This document shows positions 5,780 to 6,715 of a stretch of 6,715 nt of DNA, piece by piece (the stretch's first letter is position 1; each line of letters starts with the position of its first letter). The notes under the pieces are model-generated. The model worked only from the letters and a program-made list of their open reading frames with translations. It was not told the origin of the DNA and did no database searches. The position numbers and the translations under genes are program-made. This DNA is from an uncultured Spirochaetales bacterium (lineage in GTDB: Bacteria; UBP6; UBA1177), in NCBI GenBank assembly GCA_902780365.1, contig CACZFE010000096.1:1-6715 (forward strand), in the 5' to 3' direction.

Positions 5780-6715
5780 ATGGCTGAAAGAGAAATTATC
5801 AGTATGGAAGAATTTAAGGAAATTGCTGAAAAATTCGGGCTTCCAGAGGAAGGACAGACTATTGAAGAACTGTATGCGGAATGCGAAAAAATGCTGGAGG
5901 TTCTGAAACACAGGACTTTTGTCCGCGGAAAGTACGGAAAAGCTGAGATCTTCACCGATGTCGTTGACGAAAACGCACTTGCACAGGTGAAAAGTCTCCT
6001 CAACCAGCCTTACATCGAAGGGAGCAAAATCCGCATCATGCCTGATGTCCACGCAGGTGCCGGCTGCACGATCGGAACGACGATGACAATAAAAGACAAA
6101 ATATGCCCGAATTTAGTCGGGGTCGATATCGGCTGCGGAATGGAGACAATCCGCATAAAGGAGTCACACATCGAGCCGATAAAACTCGACAAACTGATCC
6201 ACACCGAGATCCCCTCCGGCTTCGACATCCGCGAAACGCCTCACAGATACGCAGATGAAATAGACCTTAACGAACTTTTCTGCGCGAAAAATATCAATCA
6301 CGACCGCGCCCTGAAAAGCATCGGGACACTCGGCGGCGGCAACCACTTCATCGAAGCAGATAAGGATGATGATGGCAATATCTACATCGTGATCCACTCC
6401 GGAAGCAGACACTTAGGCCTTGAGATCGCGAACTACTATCAGGATGCCGGATACCGCGCACTCACTTTTTACAGTCACGATGAAGTTATGGAAATCATTA
6501 ACAAAATGAAGGCAGAAGGACGCGAAAAAGAGATCGAAAACTTTATAAAAAGGCTGACACCGAAGGATACTGCCATCCCGAAGCCGCTTGCATACGTTGA
6601 AGGAGATCTTTTCGAGCAGTATATCCACGACATGAAGATCGCGCAGAAATTCGCCGAGATCAACCGCAGAGCCATGATGGATGTCATCGTCAAAGGGATG
6701 AAATTCCATGTCGTC
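5780..6715 (+). CDS. rtcB: Gene F: RtcB-type RNA ligase, truncated by window end
   Basis: The first 312 residues are present and the frame is still open at the last base. RtcB joins RNA 2',3'-cyclic phosphate or 3'-phosphate ends to 5'-OH ends, using GTP and Mn2+, through a guanylated histidine. Diagnostic motifs are visible: MPDVHAGAGCTIG (87-99), VGVDIGCGM (113-121) with metal ligands D116 and C119, GGGNHFIE (185-192) with N188-H189, and HSGSR (206-210) with H206. The 17-residue spacing of the two histidines equals that of E. coli RtcB (H168, H185), pointing to the roughly 400-residue bacterial form. The later metal histidine and the guanylation histidine should lie just past the window. 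AAGGAGT with a 4-nt spacer supports the start. The context with a phosphoribosyltransferase and LRR proteins differs from the classical rtcA-rtcB operon. Confidence 0.95.
   Translation, partial: MAEREIISMEEFKEIAEKFGLPEEGQTIEELYAECEKMLEVLKHRTFVRGKYGKAEIFTDVVDENALAQVKSLLNQPYIEGSKIRIMPDVHAGAGCTIGTTMTIKDKICPNLVGVDIGCGMETIRIKESHIEPIKLDKLIHTEIPSGFDIRETPHRYADEIDLNELFCAKNINHDRALKSIGTLGGGNHFIEADKDDDGNIYIVIHSGSRHLGLEIANYYQDAGYRALTFYSHDEVMEIINKMKAEGREKEIENFIKRLTPKDTAIPKPLAYVEGDLFEQYIHDMKIAQKFAEINRRAMMDVIVKGMKFHVV

Noticed and set aside
5675..6709. Minus-strand open frames opposite the gene E end and rtcB
   Set aside because: The plus strand carries unmistakable RtcB motifs across the same bases. The antisense products show no recognisable family.

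Overview
The window is bacterial, AT-rich to moderate in GC, and has two blocks that look different in origin. The right-hand genes all have strong Shine-Dalgarno (SD) sites, and there is a good sigma70-type promoter (TTGACT, 17 nt, TAAAAT). Both argue against a typical Bacteroidota, where SD sites and this promoter type are unusual. The BspA-type leucine-rich repeats and the intergenic palindromes suggest a host- or sediment-associated anaerobe, perhaps of the PVC or spirochaete kind, but I cannot name the lineage from this sequence.

Left block (1-1649). A very AT-rich upstream region with a candidate promoter (232-259) precedes one YhcG/DUF1016-type PDDEXK nuclease gene (313-1356). That gene is interrupted at codon 107 by an in-frame TAG. 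The TAG is followed at once by a perfect 24-nt palindrome that is itself part of the coding sequence. The gene lies between two diverged copies of an intergenic repeat (81-161 and 1356-1419), and another palindrome lies at 1423-1444. This looks like a decaying accessory gene in a repeat-rich spot.

Right block (1496-6715). A strong promoter and a leader of about 120 nt lead into six co-directional, tightly packed genes that continue past the window: (A) a 438-residue protein with a GN-type solenoid C-terminus; (B) a 258-residue phosphoribosyltransferase-fold protein; (C) and (D) two cytoplasmic-looking BspA-type leucine-rich-repeat proteins that share an almost identical 5' module; (E) a 277-residue protein I do not recognise with confidence; (F) an RtcB-type RNA ligase, cut off by the window end. 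Gaps are -1, 3, 11, 22 and 9 nt. Genes C to F share nearly the same start cassette, AAGGAGT then 4-5 A, then ATG.

How they may work together is inference. RtcB seals RNA breaks with 2',3'-cyclic phosphate (or 3'-phosphate) and 5'-OH ends. A phosphoribosyltransferase-fold protein, three solenoid-repeat proteins and an unknown protein in the same likely transcript suggest an RNA-repair or stress/conflict module with several protein-binding scaffolds. I know of no described system with this gene set, and nothing in the window proves a shared function.
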